Assembly: GCA_051294375.1 (NCBI GenBank) | Contig: CM119271.1 | Location: 2,432,677-2,496,676 of the forward strand | Reading direction: 5' to 3' | Length of the DNA stretch: 64,000 bases | Source of the DNA: Paraspadella gotoi | Taxonomy: Eukaryota; Chaetognatha | In this document: positions 19,101 to 29,565 of the stretch, piece by piece | Layout: each line of letters starts with the position of its first letter | Numbering within the stretch: position 1 is the first letter of the stretch | Made by a program: the position numbers and the translations under genes | Notes under the pieces: generated by a model | Database searches by the model: none | The model's input: the letters and a program-made list of their open reading frames with translations, nothing else | Told to the model about the DNA's origin: nothing

Positions 19101-19346
19101 ATCAACTATGTAATGCAATAAACCATGTCTGAAAACAATCTAACCTATTTTAATCAGTTTCTAGACTAATTTTTTTGGCTCCTAAAAATAAAAAATCTTG
19201 CGTCAAAACAATTTTTTTTATTGCCGAATATAATGAGGCAAAGAAAAAAGCGTAGGATGGCGAGACGGAGCAACTAAGATCATTTTTTTGTGGTTTTTGT
19301 AAAAGCATACTGAGATTGCATACAGATGCATTATAAAAAAAAAGAA
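16121..19346. other. Intergenic; no gene seen
   Basis: Mostly AT-rich with CT/GA patches (17044-17062, 18600-18665, 18856-18871) and a C14 run near 18079. A short GC-rich frame at about 16880-16970 (RPVVRLLRSLSSAVV) could be an isolated hydrophobic exon but has no partner. Confidence 0.45.
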
Positions 19347-19350
19347 CTAC

Positions 19351-20101
19351 TATGGAACAAGCGGGTTGCCTGTGATGCCCATTGGATGGGGCATCTCAAT
19401 GTTGGCTTTGGGGGCTTCGCGACCCTCAGTGACTGCCATGGCGCGTTACCCTAGGACGGTCTCGCTTTGCCAACCGCAGAAGGGGAAGTCGTTAAGGGAC
19501 TGTGGATGGAACACTACGCCTGGGATGGTGTGTTCCCCCTCTGAGCCAATGGATTTGGCTGACGGATGGTGGATGCTGAGGCGGAGTGAATATACCGGCC
19601 ACAGATTCCCGCGGGCCAAGACATCCTCAGGTTCCTACAAAAGCTGAGAGGTGTCTGACAAACCTGATTACCATAGTGGGAGAGAGAGAGAAGAGCGCGA
19701 GTTGTGGGGGCATAGCGTCTGTCGTAGCGTACCCAGGGGCATAGGCGTTTGTCGTAGCGTAACCCAAGAGGTCGGCCAGGGCATAGGCGTTTGTCATAGC
19801 GTACCCTGAGAAGGTTGCGTGTTCGATAGTAGGGCTCACGCACTTATGGCAACAGCCGGGTTGCCTGTGAATGCCCATTGGGATGGGGCATCTCACTGTG
19901 GCTTTTGGGGTTCCGACCCTCAGTGACGCCTCCAGTCACTTGGCGCGGTTACCCTAGACGGTCTCGCTTTGGCAACGCAGAGTGGGAAGTCGTTAGGACT
20001 GTGGATGGAACACTACGGCCTGGGATGTGTGTTCCCCCTCTGAGCCAATGGATTTGGCTGACGGATGGTGGTGTGAAGGCGAGTGAATATAACCCGCCAC
20101 A
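19351..20101 (-). mobile_element. TRIM-like element, copy 1 (LTR-core-LTR)
   Basis: Direct repeats 19351-19603 and 19845-20101 (253 and 257 bp) flank a 241-bp core. The element is flanked on both sides by CTAC (19347-19350 and 20102-20105), a 4-bp target-site duplication. Read on the minus strand, each LTR starts TGTGGC and ends CCATA. Each also contains an A box, TGGCTCAGAGG (complement of 19538-19548 and 20037-20047), and a B-box-like GTGTTCCATCC (complement of 19504-19514 and 20003-20013). The core has no coding capacity. It is homologous to the element at 42645-43373, with the same order of LTR, TGAGCCCTACT core start, TCTCACTATGG-like segment and LTR. The many LTR-LTR indels suggest it is the older copy. 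Confidence 0.82.
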
Positions 20102-20105
20102 CTAC

Positions 20106-20819
20106 GTAAAAATATGGCTTGGGATTAAATAATCGGAAATCAAAATATGAGTTGACATGTCAACATTTCGCAAAAACTAAAGCCTAAGGACCGTAGAGCA
20201 TTTAAATCTTAATGATCTGCTGTAGTCAGTATTGAAGCAGCTTAATATTGAATTATCGAATTTTGACTAAATGGTTTTGAATTTCATGTGCTATAGCGAA
20301 TAAAATATCGAGTAAAAGTAAAACAATATAATAGGAGTTACAAGTTTTTTTTTTCTACCCTAAGTCCTCGTCTAGTCTAATGGTCTAAAAAAAATTATGA
20401 CCCAGTAATCTCTCAAGTTTGTTGTAAACGCAAGAAAAAAATTAAGTAAAGACGCACACAGTCGACGAAAAATATGTAGAAACTAATAATAATAATTTAA
20501 AAAAAAAATATCTGAGCGGAAAATAAAAATTTAGGCGGCCAAAAAAGAGAAGGAATGTTGTTTGGGGAGAGAGAGACAGAAAAGGGGTTTGTTTTTAAGC
20601 CATGGCGATGCTGCGATGCCGAAACGTCGGAATGCCCGCGATGCCGAGTCGACAGCGAATCATTTGTAAGTCGTCGACTTGAGACACTTGTCGCGAATCT
20701 CCGACAATTCAATGTCGGAGCTGTCGGAAGCCTGAAAAGAAGGTTGGTTGGGTTAAAAGGTAAGTTTCTATAATACATGATAGTAACTTTAGTAAGTTAA
20801 TTATTAACTTATTCAATGT
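20106..20819. other. 3' flank of the cofilin gene; no gene seen
   Basis: A forward frame at about 20555-20763 ends at an AAAAG|GTAAGT donor-like site and includes a CxxC-type segment (CPRCRVDSE), but matches nothing known. The hairpin TCCGACA-TTCAA-TGTCGGA lies near 20699-20719. Possible transposon remnant. Confidence 0.4.
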
Positions 20820-21410
20820 TCATGAATTACTCGCCTGAATCTCCAGTACGCCTACAAGCTTTTCCTTTAGCGCGTCCTTCGAAGAAGCGTACAAATCTAG
20901 AGAAAAAATAAATTACAAAAAAAAAAGAAATAAAACATATAAAATTAGATTCTATATTTATCTGTATGCCATATTCCACTATTTCTCTCAACGGTGACAC
21001 ACACACCTTTTTCTTGATGCTCGACGTGTCGGGGCAAAAAAGAACAAAGGCCAGTTTCTGCCGACGTCCGCCTTCGCTGGTCTCGTAGTAGAAATCGTAA
21101 ACGGCGTAACAGCATTCTCCGTCGCGTTCCACTTGCTGCGGAGGGGGCCAAAGGTTGTGGTCAGTCACCCAATCAATCAATCAATCATTCAAAGAAAACA
21201 ACTTGCCGACAAGTGATCGAAAAATTCGGCGTAGTCCTCCTTGGTGGTGACGGCGTCGGAGGCGGCGGTCTGCTTCACCTGGCGGTCGACGACGATGCTC
21301 CCGAGATCCGTGTTCACCTTAAAGGTGATGTACTTGAAGGCGCGCTTCGACTTTAGTTGATCGAAGGCGTGCACGCAGCCGTCGTCCACTGTCACGCCGG
21401 ACTGAGCCAT
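20820..21410 (-). CDS. cfl: Cofilin/ADF actin-depolymerising factor
   Basis: Exons 21203-21410, about 21007-21131 and 20820-20896. Exon 1 gives MAQSGVTVDDGC through EFFDHLSA. Exon 2 gives ERDGECCYAVYDFYYETSEGG through CPDTSSIKKK. The last exon gives LYASSKDALKEKLVGVLEIQ and a stop. This order is diagnostic of ADF/cofilin (N-terminal MA-SGV, the PDT-K-KxK actin-binding helix region, then YASSKDAL). The family severs and depolymerises actin filaments in the cytoplasm and is inhibited by phosphorylation of the N-terminal Ser, here Ser4. The exon 2 to 3 junction is unresolved: a donor at AAG|GTGTGT is out of phase by one base with the last exon, so a slightly later GTGTGT donor is likely. About 143 residues, normal for the family. 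Confidence 0.9.
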
Positions 21411-21725
21411 TTTCTTGTCGTTGGTATCACGTGAGAAATCGCAAAAATTTAAAAAAAAAATCCAACGAGAGGGAGAGTCTTTTTTCTTAGAATTCTAAAC
21501 AACGGCAATTGTAAAATCCTAGCAAAATTTAAAAAAAAAAAAAAAAAATCAAGGACTGATGGAGATATGATATGCGAGAAACGCCGATCACAATACTTCA
21601 TCCCGTTTTCATCAATTTCATTCGAGAGAAGCGCCGAGTTTTGCAGAGATGAGGCAAAAAGCGCCGAAACCAAAAATGACAGATCGATCGCGCGTCGAGC
21701 TTCCCAGTTTACGGCGGCCCTCTTC

Positions 21726-23051
21726 TCACGTGACCGTCAAGAGGTCGGGGGGCATGTGGCCGGCGTCGCCCAAGGCCCGCAGCGACACTTTGCCAGAGGG
21801 AGAGATCGAGATCACAGTTATGGAGCCGTTGCGCAAAGATATGCGGAGCCAGGCTTCGGGTGGGAGTTGCAGAGCGCGCATGGCGAAGTAACGGATGACG
21901 TTGGCGTGGCAGACGATCACCTCGTGGGAGTCGCATTCCTGAGATGAATGAACGATTGATTGTCCAAACGAGAAGTTCAAAGTAAAGCGAGTCTCTTCGT
22001 TCTCTGATTCTAACCTGTTCGTAGGAGGCTCTCTTGAAATACTTTCGAAAGGCCGCCTCGATCCTCGGACCGTCTTCGAAAAAAGCCTGCAGCCGCTTGC
22101 CCGTCCGCTGAGGATCCTTCGAATCCCAACTCGATATCGGAGGTTCCGGTGGGTAAGGTGAGCCTTCTCGCAGGAGGGCGTCGCCGGGGCAATCTGAGAA
22201 AAGAATACAAATCAAGATTATTAATTAATGAAAAAGAACCAGAGTAAGGGATGTAAAAATTGTCTTTATCTAATGGATTTCTTTAAATTTTAGTAAATCC
22301 CAGTAAATATTTAATGGGCACTTATTTTTCGGACAATTACAATGTACTTATAGAATCAATTACAAAATGTTATTCTCACCCATCGGCACCTCCTTTAACT
22401 CGCAGGAGATGATTTGAGCGCTCTCCAAAGCCCTCGTCATCGTCGAGACGATGATGCGGTCGTAGGTGACCTTGGCCTGTTCGGAGATTTCCGCCAGGCG
22501 TTTGGCCGTCATTTCCAGCTGTCGACGGCCGAGCTCCGTCAGCGTCCGCTCCGAGTCCTCCTCGTTCTCGATGTGATACTGTCCGTGACGAATGAGAAAG
22601 AGATGGCGCGTGGCCGTGGGAAACTCGCAGAGGCCCAAAAAGGTCGGGTCGCGGAGATCCCAATTATTGTCCCACTTGGGGGATTTGGGGTAGCAGAGGT
22701 TGGAGACCTTGTTGGGAATTTTGGCGGCGGCGTCGACGGCGGAGGCGTCGCCGCTGGAGGCGACGGGCTGCGCGGCGAGGACGGAAGGGAGAGTCGGGAC
22801 GGTGGGAGGGATGGTGGAGAACTGGACTGGGAAATGATTGCGGAGAAACCTGAGGGAGAAAAAGAAATGAAATAAGTGTAAAGAATAATATTTATAAAAA
22901 TAAATGAGCGAAACGAAACTAAAATTTCGAACCTTTGAAGCCGTCGCTCGGACGCGGTATCGATAAGGCCGATCGAGACGGCGAAAAACGACGCGCCGCC
23001 CACGATGCTTTTCAAGGACTTGGCGCGCGGACCGAATCCGGCGCCCTTCAT
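21726..23051 (-). CDS. PGAM5: PGAM5-like mitochondrial serine/threonine phosphatase
   Basis: Four exons in phase: 22933-23051, 22380-22849, 22015-22193 and 21726-21938, giving 326 aa (human 289). The N-terminal segment with [14 protein letters not shown] is a plausible membrane anchor. The [10 protein letters not shown] block corresponds to the PGAM5 WDPNWD multimerisation motif. The phosphohistidine motif is LIRHGQYH, followed by [19 protein letters not shown], the second catalytic His in VCHANVIRY, and NGSIT. The family dephosphorylates Ser/Thr on mitochondrial membranes in mitophagy and cell-death signalling. The start is chosen at the first ATG before the membrane anchor. The stop lies 316 bp upstream of the cofilin start on the same strand. 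Confidence 0.93.
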
Positions 23052-23438
23052 GGCGATATTTTTTTTTGTTTATAAATAATTATATCACGAAACGATTATA
23101 ACTTTTTTTTTTTGACTGTAAATAAAAAAAGGCCACACGAAAAATATTTCTTACTAGATCCGAAACGAGAAAATACGAAGAAAAGATTTTTGTCCTTTTT
23201 ATTGGTTTATATTTAATGTAAATTTTTTTAAATGGAGAAGTTATTCTTAACGACAGATAATTTACTAATCCAAGGATCGCATCGTAGTGTCATTCAACCG
23301 ATGAGTCTTTTCGCTTACGGTTTCGACGGCAGAAAGATATAAAGCTGGAAATATAATTGTTCGGAGGGAAATGACGGAAGCCAAGACACGAGGATCGAAA
23401 ATAGCGGAACGAAACTAAGGGGGCGTGCCGATCGGGCT

Positions 23439-25911
23439 CTACATGGGCCGTCCGCGGCCGCGACCAGGCAATGGACCCTGAGGCGTCGGTTTGTTAGATG
23501 GCGCTTTAATTGTTTCGTCGATGGAAAGGATCAGCTGGGCCGCCTGAAGATAATAGAGAAATGATTTTGTAATGATAAGTTCAAATGATCAACAATAAAA
23601 TATTCGACAAATTACCTCTGACGCCGCGGTGATTGCGTTGATCTTGACGATCGAAGGCTCCCAGACGAACGCCTCAAAATTGTCGGCGACGTCTTCGGAT
23701 CGAATGTCGACGCCGGCCCATACGTTTCCGTGGGCGTGTCTGCGATTATACGAACAAAAAGAATTAAATTAAAAACAAAAAAAAAAAAAAAAACCAAACA
23801 AATTCCAAATTTTCTAACCTGTGACGAAGTTTGTTCAAAACGTTCGTTGAATCGAAACCCGCGTTATCGCAGAGTTGTCTGAAACGAGAAACAGCGGTGC
23901 GTTATAAATCATCAAACGATAAACACTGCGATTAAATACTTAATAATAACCGAACCCGTCCCGGCCTCTCCGACCTGGGAATGACTTCGAAAGCCCTCGC
24001 CATGGCGGAAATGAGAAGTTGCTCCTTTCCGTAAATCGTCCTCGAGAAGTCTCGGAGATGTTTGGAGACTTCCATCTCGACGGCGCCGCCTCCGGCCACC
24101 ACCGAATCGTTCTTCATGGCGCGACGCACGATCATGATGGCGTCGTGGAGGGAGCGCTGCGTCTCCTCCATGAACTGCTCGGCGCCTCCGCGAAGGATGA
24201 AGGTGCAGGTCTTCGCCTGAAGGGAAGGGGAGAGGTTACAGGTTTTTCTATCCCAAATTCGGAAAAGTCGACAATCGACCCACCTTGGGGCATCCGGTAA
24301 ATAGATTATAGCGCTCGCTGCCGATTTGAACTTCTTCCATCAACTCACAGGTTCCCAACACGGAGGTGTCCATGTCCAGATTTTGCACGGACGACTGGAA
24401 AAGACAAATTAACTTTTTTAATATGATAATAGAACAAAATATACTTAACGTTTTCTTAGATATCCTACAACCTGAATGCTCCCGCCGCACGCCTTCATGG
24501 TGCGCTTAAGATCTTCGTCGACGACGCGTCCGGCGCAGAACATTCCTCGATCGGCGAACCACTGAGTCGCCACGTCGCCGATCGGGAGTTTCGACAGAAC
24601 GACGTTGGTACCGGCCTCGTGCAGCTTCTGCAGCTTCTCGTAGAGGATGTTCCACTCGGCGTCGACGACCAACTGGTACTCGTCGACGTTGTCGACGCGG
24701 ACCTCGGCGTTTTCCTTCTCGCTCTTCAACTCCAGCTCGATGTTGAGGAGGGCGATCTTGGGTTTGACCAGCCGCTTCTTCTGCATCTCGAACCCGGCGT
24801 AGGAAAAGGTTTTCTTGAAGGCCACGCCTTTGATGAGTTGGGATTCCTAGGGCGGGGAAGGAAAACGTTTTCACGATCACATCGATATCCCACACAGTAC
24901 TAACGGTCCACAATGCTCACCTCGAGAGCTCCGCCCGTGACCTTCTTGATGCCAATCATGTTGAGCGGGAGAAGGGTGTCCAGACACATGACGGCGTCGA
25001 CGACCAACTGCGCGAAGAACTGCTTCTGTCCGGAGATCAGTTTGGAGTTGAGAGCCGTCTGTGCGCATTTTTCCAGGAGGCGGCGCATCTCCACTGGGTC
25101 GTCTTGTTTGACCTGAAAATTGGGTAAATTTTGCTCTCGATTCGTCGTGTTTGGATTTAGAGACAAAATAAGATTTTTTAATGGCAACAACGATTGTTTA
25201 TTTTTATTTAGGACAGGTTTCGACTCTTGATCGCGAGTCTTCTTCAGCACTTTAGACCTGAAAATTGAACAATATTTTCTCAAATAAATTTCAGAAAATG
25301 TTAAGTAAACTTGACCGAGAGAACTTACCTTGACTGCGATCTCGTTGATCTTGTCGGTGGACATCGTCGTGCCTTTTCTCATAGCGCGAATGATGACCTG
25401 CGGGTGGACGCCCTCTTCGACGTAGGGTCGCATTTGTGCGAGAAACTCAGACGCCAAAAGGACGACGCTGGTCGTTCCGTCGCCCACCTCCGCGTCCTTT
25501 GAAAGAGGGGGAATCGTTGAGTGCTTGCTACATGATGTATGACAAATCGATGAGACAATCGTCGCCCTTACTTGAGATTTGGCGATGTCGACGAGCGTCT
25601 TGGCGGCCGGGTGAACAATTTCTAACAACTTCATGATCGTCGCGCCGTCGTTAGAGATCGTGGCTTCGCCTTTAGAGTTGACGATCAGTTTGTCCATGCC
25701 GCGCGGGCCTAGGGTCGTCCGGACGGCGTCGGCTATGATCTGCGGGAGAACAATAAATCAAAGAAACAATAAAAGGACGAGTTAAAAGCGACTCTCTCTC
25801 TCTCTCTCTCTCTCTCGTCACCTGACATGATGTGATGTTGCTCAGAAGCTGGGGTTTTCCCTGAGAGGAATCCGTCCCCTCCTTGAGAACGATGATCGTC
25901 GGTTGCTGCAT
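23439..25911 (-). CDS. CCT7: T-complex protein 1 subunit eta (CCT7)
   Basis: Ten exons, all in phase, give 544 aa: 25822-25911, 25572-25739, 25329-25496, 24921-25112, 24472-24846, 24284-24394, 23975-24216, 23819-23878, 23616-23739 and 23439-23543. Motifs in order are [42 protein letters not shown] (the GDGTT nucleotide loop), [52 protein letters not shown], the QLCDNAGFD region and a GRGRGRPM tail typical of eta. It is one of eight subunits of the cytosolic TRiC/CCT chaperonin that folds actin and tubulin, so it sits in the same array as an actin regulator. (CT)n lies in intron 1 (25796-25816). Confidence 0.97.
25211..25247 (-). repeat. Hammerhead-like repeat remnant in CCT7 intron 3
   Basis: On the minus strand: CTGAAGA, then a perfect 5-bp stem GACTC/GAGTC, then GAAAC and CTGTCC. 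This is the order of a hammerhead ribozyme core (CUGAUGA - stem II - GAAA - GUC) with one core substitution (U to A). Similar sequences occur at 27271-27304 and 45655-45690. Confidence 0.45.
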
Positions 25912-26140
25912 CTTTATATCCCTCCAAAGTTTTTATATCAAGTGCGTCGTTTTTTTTTTTTTAAATACAAGGTTAAAATGGCACTACGCGGCGAAACAGG
26001 ACTTTTTTTTTGGGGGGGGGGTGGGTCGTGTTAAAAAAAGAAAGGGGTAATCAAAAAAAAAAAATTAATTTAGTCGCAATAAAGAGACGACGGGAAAATT
26101 AACAATAAGAATTCCGGGCGAGACACGAACGGGCAAATTT

Positions 26141-27062
26141 TCAAGATGCGTGACTCTCCTTGTTTTTTTTCTTGGCCTTCATGAAGCTCAAATGCTTGGT
26201 CTCTATTTTATCGTCATCGCTGTCCGAATTGCTGCTGTCCGTGTATTCGCCGATCCCGGGCAAGACTCCGATGACCCTCGCCACGCCGTTTCCTACACGG
26301 TCTTTGGTCTCCCGCGGCGCCACCGGCGCGTCGTTGGCGCCGCCGCCGCCCGATCCTTTGTCGCCCTTGTCGTCGCCGCCGCCGCCGTCATCGTCGGCAC
26401 CGCCGGACGACGATGGACGCTTCCGTTTGACGACGCCGGCGAGGAGGGCGCTTTGCGTGGTGCGTTTAGAGGCGCCGACTTGAGAAGATTTTGACGAAGA
26501 CGATTTGTCGGACTGACCTCCAGAGGGCGCGCTGACAGCGTCGGAAGGTTCGGACACAGGCGGCAACTTTCCGCGAGCTTCCTGCACTTCGGCCAAGAGT
26601 TTCTTTTCTTCCAAATCCCGTTGACGGTCGTGCTGTAGAGGGAGATCGATTTTAGCGACCAAGTTACTGCAAAAAGATAAGAGACGCTAAAAAATTCCAA
26701 CTCCCCCCCCCACCTCCATCTGTTTGTTGGCGACGAAGTCAAGAAAGTCCGTCTCGTCCTTTTTCAATCCCTGCACCATGTTGCGCAACTTATGCTCCTC
26801 TTCTTTCTCCGCCTCCTTTTTCATCTTCTGCTCTTGCAGACGATCGTAGAGGGTGCGGTTATCGACGGGATCCTCCGGGGCCTCCACGGGATCTTCCGCA
26901 TTACGAACCTTTTTATTCGGATAATGCGGTTTCAAATTATTATATTATTAAGACTATTGTTATTAAAAATGAGTCGATAGTCCTCACCTTTTCCCATTCC
27001 TCTTGCCGCTTCTTTCTCTTTTCGTCCAACGTGTTCTCCGAGACAAAGTTTATGCTCGACAT
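26141..27062 (-). CDS. PSME3IP1: PSME3-interacting protein (FAM192A/NIP30 family)
   Basis: Three exons in phase: 26988-27062, 26714-26908 and 26141-26632, giving 253 aa (human 254). The N-terminal NIP30 domain is clear: FVSENTLDEKRKKRQEEWEK, then RTLYDRLQEQK, NMVQGLKKDETDFLDFV and a charged helix. A basic stretch KRKRPSS is followed by a low-complexity Gly/Asp region. The C-terminal GVLPGIGEYTDSS is followed by acidic Ser/Asp residues, matching the conserved segment that binds PA28-gamma in vertebrates. The likely role is a nuclear regulator of the PA28-gamma proteasome. Acceptor 26633 is chosen because the alternative at 26667 puts a stop in frame. The stop is only 230 bp from the CCT7 start. 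Confidence 0.9.
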
Positions 27063-27190
27063 TGTCGTTCTCTCGGTGCAAGACTAAACCAGAGGAAGTA
27101 AATACTATATATTTAACGTTTGAAAAAATATCACGGGAAAATGTAACATGTAAAAACGGTTTTCGGCAGTGCATTCTATTTTTAAACGAA

Positions 27191-27213
27191 TTGTGGCAAA
27201 TAATTTGCCACAA
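27191..27213. repeat. Perfect 10-bp hairpin upstream of PSME3IP1
   Basis: TTGTGGCAAA-TAA-TTTGCCACAA forms a perfect inverted repeat about 130 bp upstream of the PSME3IP1 start, adjacent to a foldback element. It could be a regulatory dyad or part of the transposon. Confidence 0.7.
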
Positions 27214-27220
27214 AATGTTA

Positions 27221-27396
27221 GAAAAAGATTTGAATTTTGTTCAACAACGAATTAATTTCAAAATAAAAGAGACAAGTTTCGGCTTGTAATTTTCAAGCAA
27301 TCAGCGTTAACATTTTTTTTGTTCACGTCGAAAGCCGAAACATGTCTGTTTTATTTTGAAATAAATTCGTTGTTGAACAAAATTCAAATCTTTTTC
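27221..27396. mobile_element. Short foldback MITE with hammerhead-like ends
   Basis: The arms begin GAAAAAGATTTGAATTTTG and run ~65 bp. The right arm ends in the reverse complement near 27375-27396. Near the centre, on the minus strand, CTGATT-GCTTG/CAAGC-CGAAAC-TTGTC (27271-27304) resembles a decayed hammerhead core. It lies between UMPS and PSME3IP1. Confidence 0.75.
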
Positions 27397-27547
27397 GCTA
27401 AATCAATACACAACGAAACGAAAAGATTATTACACAATGTCAAACAAATTTTAGAAAAATATTACCGAGAACAAGTAAGCTAATTCTTTGTCACACAATC
27501 CTAATTCGAGCCAAGAAAACACGTTTTTCTTTTTTCTTTGTCAAAGT

Positions 27548-29053
27548 CTATTCACCATTTTTATCCCCTAACGACTCCGCGACCCTCTCCAAATACGACT
27601 CCCATGCCACCCTTTTATACTCGGCGGCCGCCTTCGCTGCATCCTTAGCCCCCGTCACCCCGCGACCGACAATGATCACGTCGCAGCCTCTGGCCACCGC
27701 ATTCTGGGGCGTGTCGTACCGCTGCCCGAGATCGTCTCCACCGCCGCCCATCTTAATACCCGGCGTCATAATGATAAGGTCCGACGAATCCTTGTCTGGT
27801 CGACGCTGAGCGATGAGACCGAAGACAAACGGTCGACCCTTGTCGGCCAAGTTCGCCGCCGCCTCGGCATAATCGGGCGTAGCCAGATTCCCTTCAGAAC
27901 TCATCTCCGCGACGAGGAGGCAACCACGGCGTTTTCCCGACTCCTCAGCAGCCTCCTTTAGGGCAGAGACGATATCGGGGCCGGGTAGAGGATGAGCGTC
28001 GACGATGTCGGCCCATTCGATGATCCTGAAGGGACCCTCGGTATATTGGGCTTTGACGGTGTTGCCGATGTCGCCGAACTTGCGGTCCTCGAAGAGAAAA
28101 AATTCGTAGTCGTCGGCCAGGCGCCGAAGGGCGGGGATGAAGGCGTCGGCGGGATCGGCCACAACGTCTGCGTGGGTCTTGACAATACAGACGTAGGGTC
28201 CGACGGCGGCGGCAATCTCCAGCAGCCTTTTCGAATCAGCGACGTCGATGGCGACGCAGAGATTTGTCTTCTTGCGAATCATGAGGGCGAAGAGGTCTTT
28301 GGAGAGACATTCTGGGTCGCTTGTGCGCATACGCTCCTTGAAAGACTTGCTCGCCACGTTAAGGGACGAAAGAGGCGGCTTCGATGGGCTGTTTATTTGA
28401 CAGGATGACACGAACTGCGAGACTCTCTCCACAGTTAGCTCGTCGATGAGGTTCTTCTTTTGCAAAGTCGCCATGATCGTTGAAGTCGTTAATAGGGCGT
28501 GCAGTGTCACGCCCTCCTCCATTAGCTTCTTCCGGCCGCCCTGTTCTCGATCCAAAATCGCCACGGCGTGCGTGACGCGCAAGCCGTGATTTCGGAGCAG
28601 AACAACCGTTTCCAATACACTGGAACCGCTCGTCACTACATCTTCCAAGACCAGGCAGACTTCTCCATCCTTCCACTTTCCCTCGAGCATCTTCTTAGTC
28701 CCGTAGGTCTTGGCCTCCTTTCGCCGGATTATCATCGGCAGTCCGTGCCGCGAAGAGACGCAGGTGGCGATGGGCAAGGCGGTGTAGGGAACTCCGCAGA
28801 CTTGCGTCACAACGTTAGTCAAGGACGAATCTCCAGTACCAGCTTTGTCGTCATCGCTAGAGGCGAAAACGACGCCTTTCGCGACAGCAAGACGGTAAAG
28901 ATGTTCGGAGAGAGCATCGAGGATCTTGGGCGCGGAGACGATGACGCGGAGATCGAAGTAGACGGGAGATTCGACGCCGCTCTTGAGAGTGAACTCTCCG
29001 AACTTGACGGCGTCGAGTTCGTAGAGGGCGGCGATTAGAGAATCAAGATCCAT
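27548..29053 (-). CDS. UMPS: Uridine 5'-monophosphate synthase (OPRT-OMPDC fusion)
   Basis: Single uninterrupted frame of 501 aa (human 480). Residues ~1-215 are orotate phosphoribosyltransferase, with KSGVESPVYFDLR, the GVPYTALP segment and the PRPP loop VLEDVVTSGSSVLETV. Residues ~240-495 are orotidine decarboxylase, with LCVAIDVADSKRLLE, the catalytic FEDRKFGDIGNTVKAQY block (the Asp/Lys network) and the phosphate-binding VGRGVTGAKD near the end. It catalyses the last two steps of de novo UMP synthesis in the cytosol. It lacks introns, unlike most neighbours. An insert with SSDDDKAGTGDSS in the OPRT half is longer than usual. Confidence 0.97.
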   Translation of the reverse strand: MDLDSLIAALYELDAVKFGEFTLKSGVESPVYFDLRVIVSAPKILDALSEHLYRLAVAKGVVFASSDDDKAGTGDSSLTNVVTQVCGVPYTALPIATCVSSRHGLPMIIRRKEAKTYGTKKMLEGKWKDGEVCLVLEDVVTSGSSVLETVVLLRNHGLRVTHAVAILDREQGGRKKLMEEGVTLHALLTTSTIMATLQKKNLIDELTVERVSQFVSSCQINSPSKPPLSSLNVASKSFKERMRTSDPECLSKDLFALMIRKKTNLCVAIDVADSKRLLEIAAAVGPYVCIVKTHADVVADPADAFIPALRRLADDYEFFLFEDRKFGDIGNTVKAQYTEGPFRIIEWADIVDAHPLPGPDIVSALKEAAEESGKRRGCLLVAEMSSEGNLATPDYAEAAANLADKGRPFVFGLIAQRRPDKDSSDLIIMTPGIKMGGGGDDLGQRYDTPQNAVARGCDVIIVGRGVTGAKDAAKAAAEYKRVAWESYLERVAESLGDKNGE

Positions 29054-29565
29054 GGTTCAGTTAATATGGGCAGAGGCTGAGGAAAAACTTTTTTTTTTAA
29101 ATAGGAAACAAAAATACAACCGCATGAAACGTTTGCGCTTTGGTTGACAACAAATTAATGTTGCTACAGTTTGTTTTGTCGAGTTTAACATAGAAATCAA
29201 TGTCACTATTTTTGAGAAAGTTATCGTCCCAAGGCTTTTTTTTCCGCCGTTGCGAGAGGCAAAGTTTACCATTGACTTCATTCATTCTGAGTTAAAATAA
29301 ATAATCATTAATCAAGTAATATGTATACAAGACTACAAGTACTAAATTTAATAATTCATACAATTAAAAATCGTAATCATCTGTAACGTATAATAAATTC
29401 GTAAGGCCGAAAAGTCAGGCAATCACAGAAATCAAAAGTAAACGTCCGCAAAATTTATTGTTTCTCTTTTCCTAAGCTGAATTATTTTAAAATCAACAAT
29501 TTCTCTATCCTCTCCCCCCCTTAATTCCAAATAGATCTCAGTCAAATTCTCTCCGTCCGTATCCT
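29054..29565. other. Spacer between HMG-box gene and UMPS
   Basis: About 510 bp of AT-rich DNA with no coding signal. It should hold the 3' UTR of the HMG-box gene and the UMPS 5' region. Confidence 0.6.

Noticed and set aside
19366-20132. Forward frames inside TRIM copy 1
   Set aside because: LTR sequence, duplicated with frameshifts; not coding.
20620-20650. Hammerhead ribozyme at GATGCTGCGATGCCGAAACGTC
   Set aside because: CGAAACGTC is present but CUGAUGA is absent and no stem II can form.
20555-20763. 72-codon forward frame with CxxC-like segment
   Set aside because: Isolated, palindromic and repetitive, no family match, convergent to the cofilin gene end.
22414-22875. Long forward frames opposite PGAM5, CCT7, HMG-box, helicase and VCP exons
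   Set aside because: Antisense shadows of GC-rich coding exons; the minus-strand frames match known families.
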